The notes under the pieces: generated by a model | Databases searched by the model: none | Seen by the model: the letters and a program-made list of their open reading frames with translations, nothing else | What the model was told of the DNA's origin: nothing | NCBI RefSeq assembly: GCF_947172395.1 | Contig: NC_069105.1 | Span: forward strand, 1,240,001-1,304,000 | Source: Bicyclus anynana | Taxonomy: Eukaryota > Arthropoda > Insecta > Lepidoptera > Nymphalidae | Direction of reading: 5' to 3' | DNA length: 64,000 bases | Shown here: piece by piece, positions 61,532-64,000 of the stretch | Layout of the letters: each line of letters opens with the position of its first letter | Numbering within the stretch: position 1 is the first letter of the stretch | Program-made: the position numbers and the translations under genes

Positions 61532-61850
61532 TTCTTTACAAGTTAGCCCTTGACTACAATCTCGTCTGATGGTAAATGATAATGCAATCTAAGATGAAAG
61601 CGGACTAACTTGTTAGGAGGAGGATAAAAATCCACACCCGTTTCGGTTTTTACACGACATCATACCGGAAGGCTAAATCGCTAGGCGGTACGTCTTTGTC
61701 AGTAGGGTGGTAACTAGCCACGGCCGAAGCCTCCCACCAGCCAGACCTGGACCAATTAAGAAAAACTCAATCGGCCCAGCCGGGGATCGAAACCCAGGAC
61801 CTCCGTCTTGTAAATCCACCGCGCATACCACTGCGCCACGGAGGCGGTCA
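61532..61850 (-). mobile_element. full-length SINE, second family
   Basis: TTCTTTACAAGTTAGCCCTT to the complete tRNA-like head CACTGCGCCACGGAGGC. Confidence 0.92.
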
Positions 61851-61892
61851 AATTCGTTAAATAGTTCGTCTTTAGTACCCTAAACTGGATCA

Positions 61893-62213
61893 TGTCATCA
61901 TCATTATCTACCCATGTTCGGCTCACTGCTGAGCTCGAGTCTCCTCTCAGAATGCGAAGGGTTAGGCCAATAGTCCACCACGCTGGCCCAATGCGGATTG
62001 GCAGACTTCACACACGCAGAGAATTAAGAAAATTCTCTGGTATGCAGGTTTCCTCACGATGTTTTTCCTTCACCGTTTGAGACACGTGATATTTAATTTC
62101 TTAAAATGCACACAACTGAAAAGTTGGAGGTGCATGCCCCGGATCGGATTCTAATCCACACCTACGGAATCCACCACGGAATCGGTGGCAGAGGTCATAT
62201 CCACTGGGCTAAA
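61893..62213 (-). mobile_element. full-length Metulj-like SINE
   Basis: ATGTCATCATCATTATCTAC to ATCCACTGGGCTAAAA. The B-box region has a small duplication (CCACGGAATC). Confidence 0.88.
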
Positions 62214-62601
62214 ATTTTTAAATAGGACTAATTTCGAGTAGGTAGATACTTTGATTTAGACATCTAAATCTGATTATAATTTTGGTGTAAATTAAGTAAA
62301 TTATTCAACTTGATAAGACAGTATCACAGTGGTACCGCGCAGTAAGTCTACCTTAATTAAATTCAACAAGGTTAGCGAAAAATAAGACGTTGAGGGTGAA
62401 ATTTATGTATGCAATAAAGCCCTTCGCTCTCTCCCTTCCGGGATGAGTCATCAACCATTTTTACGAGCTGAATTTGTTTTTGAAATAACAATATTACCCC
62501 TTTAGTTTTTGGTCGAGCACTTGTGATACTAACACATTATAAACAGTTCAATACATTTATTGCATTCAAAATTCGTTGGTGATGTTATTTAGATAGTGTA
62601 T

Positions 62602-62830
62602 ATCTATACTAATATTATAAATGCGAAAGTAAGTCTGTCTGTCTGTCTGTCACAGCTAACCGGCTAAACCGATCAAGATGAATTTTGGTATAATGGTAAA
62701 TGGGACCTTGGAGCAAAACATAGGATACTTTTGAGCCTAAAATAAAAATAGAAGGGTGAAATATGGGTTGAATGTTTGTGTATATCATTTTAGGAGTTTT
62801 AAATTCTTTTTCAAAGTTTATAAAAAAATC
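62602..62830 (+). mobile_element. Helitron-like element with TCTG repeat
   Basis: TCTATACTAATATTATAAAT start, (GTCT)n at 62632-62650, ACCGATCAAGATGAATTTTG. The 3' end is unclear. Confidence 0.65.
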
Positions 62831-63016
62831 GACCGACGACATTTCGTGAAAAGAAATAGACAAAATGGCGGCTAAATAATTCCAGGCCCGCACTAATAAA
62901 ACCTCTTTCCACTCCTGTCTCTTTTGTCGATGATGATGATGAGATGTCGATACTTCCGGTTGCGCCACTATTAGTTGACATTTTGTCCATTTCTCTTGAG
63001 ATATGTCGATTGGTCG
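62828..63016. mobile_element. possible MITE with imperfect GACAT..AAATAGACAAAATG ends
   Basis: GACATTTCGTGAAAAGAAAT and AAATAGACAAAATGG at the left are loosely complementary to ACATTTTGTCCATTTCTCTT..GATATGTCGATTGG at the right. Confidence 0.4.
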
Positions 63017-63116
63017 ATTGGATTACAGGTTAATTTTACTCTAATCCGACAACTTGTATGTTACCTTGCTCCTTCCATTCTCAACCATAATCATGAGAAT
63101 GGAAGAAGCAAGGGAT

Positions 63117-63300
63117 GTATAGCTTGGCAACTGCGTTCCTAACTCTCCCGGAGGGCCGCGCGGGCCGGGGGGTGTGTAGCGATGAATGAAAAACCGACGA
63201 CTGATGCACCTAACTTCCCCGCACGTAAGATTTCACACCCGCGCTAACTTTCCCCTCGTCGCCCGCATATCATGGGAGTGTCATCAACGAACGTGCCAGA
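63117..63300 (+). repeat. GC-rich dispersed repeat
   Basis: CTTGGCAACTGCGTTCCTAA, GGGCCGCGCGGGCC and GTCGCCCGCATATCATGGGA match 59930-60160 and part of 50565-50620. Confidence 0.65.
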
Positions 63301-63713
63301 TTATAATATGCAAGTGGGAGGATGTGATTTGTGGCTTAAAGGATTCCGTTTTTTACTTGGACGTGTGGAACCCTAAAAAAATAACGTTCAAAGTACTTTT
63401 CTTTTTTTATCCGACCCAAAAGTCCGGTACAGGATATACAAGACACGGTCCAAATACGATTTGAAATGTTTAATTGTTCGGCGCTTTGAGTGCTCCGTAC
63501 CTTGTTAACCTTTGTTAACAATTTTATCGCGGAAATTGAATAAACTCATTTGTACCGTCATTTTGACTTGAAAAAGAAGTCCGAATTGAAAAAGTTTGCG
63601 TTCAATTATAAATTCTGGAACGATGCGCTAGTAAAGGTTCGCACACACATATTACGTATATTTTTTTGTTATTTTTATTCAAAATTCAAAATTTATTTAT
63701 TGCCAGAATGTAA

Positions 63714-63917
63714 TCTATACTAATATAATAAAGCTGAAGAGTTTGTTTGTTTGTTTGTTTGATTGAACGCGCTAATCTCAGGAACTACTGGTCCAATTTG
63801 AAAAATTCTTTCAGTGTTAGAAAGCCCATTTATCAAGGAAGGCTATAGGCTATGTGTTATCCCGGTATTCCTACGGGAACAGGAACCACGCGAGTAAAAC
63901 CGCGCGGCGTCAGCTAG
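63714..63917 (+). mobile_element. complete Helitron, subfamily B
   Basis: TCTATACTAATATAATAAAG start, AAACCGCGCGGCGTCAGCTAG end, inserted between A and T. Confidence 0.88.
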
Positions 63918-64000
63918 TGTACAAATAAAAATCCATTTTGGCGTACATTATACATACAATCTGCTTAATAACCGTGCAAGAAATTTACATGGACAAACAA

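Noticed and set aside
59930..63300. The GC-rich repeats as CpG-island promoters of hidden genes
   Set aside because: The same segment recurs at three places, which fits a dispersed repeat, and no coding exon follows any of the copies.

Overview
This window is nuclear DNA of a ditrysian lepidopteran, probably a butterfly. The evidence is AT-rich DNA, compact GT-AG exons, long introns packed with Helitrons that end in CTAG (the Lep1 type described in moths and butterflies), two abundant tRNA-derived SINEs (one resembling the nymphalid Metulj type) and RTE/jockey-like LINE fragments. The species cannot be fixed from the sequence. There are no bacterial genes, rRNA genes, CRISPR arrays or viral genes.

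Five conserved genes are present. From left to right: (1) the 5' part of an ANKLE2-like gene on the minus strand (three exons, 3883 down to 379), running off the left edge; (2) WDR18 on the minus strand (5393-6715, one exon, 440 aa); (3) MCTS1 on the plus strand (five exons, 7271-36925, 182 aa), divergent from WDR18 across 555 bp and with a 21.5-kb first intron; (4) an intronless adiponectin receptor gene (8725-9885, 386 aa) nested in that intron on the same strand, with a probable long 3' UTR; (5) ETFDH/ETF-QO on the plus strand (fifteen exons, 38422-54525, 606 aa). All exon junctions were joined by hand. They keep phase throughout and give full-length proteins for MCTS1 and ETFDH. From about 54.9 kb to the end I find only repeats and unique non-coding DNA.

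The most unusual structure is tandem multiplication of an exon's 3' half together with its 5' splice site and a short piece of intron, and it occurs in two unrelated genes. In MCTS1 the last 120 nt of exon 4, its GTAAGT donor and 26 nt of intron are repeated six more times at a 145-146 bp period (34208-35060), with weaker relics to about 35.66 kb. In ANKLE2 the 3' part of exon 3 and its GTAATG donor are repeated two to three more times (about 47-350). One ANKLE2 copy has its own acceptor and would form an in-frame 84-nt exon.

The rest is dense transposon layering. Helitrons of several subfamilies lie everywhere, some dimeric and some carrying GGGTA minisatellites. Small DNA transposons have clear TIRs and TSDs (hAT-like, Harbinger-like and mariner-like), and some are nested. 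Two copies of a foldback element carry 130-bp tandem repeats and a hairpin of about 120 bp per arm. Insertions come to within about 15-40 nt of several ETFDH and MCTS1 splice sites. The genes are unrelated housekeeping functions (nuclear envelope reassembly, ribosome biogenesis, translation reinitiation, lipid/ceramide signalling, mitochondrial electron transfer) and nothing suggests a shared pathway.
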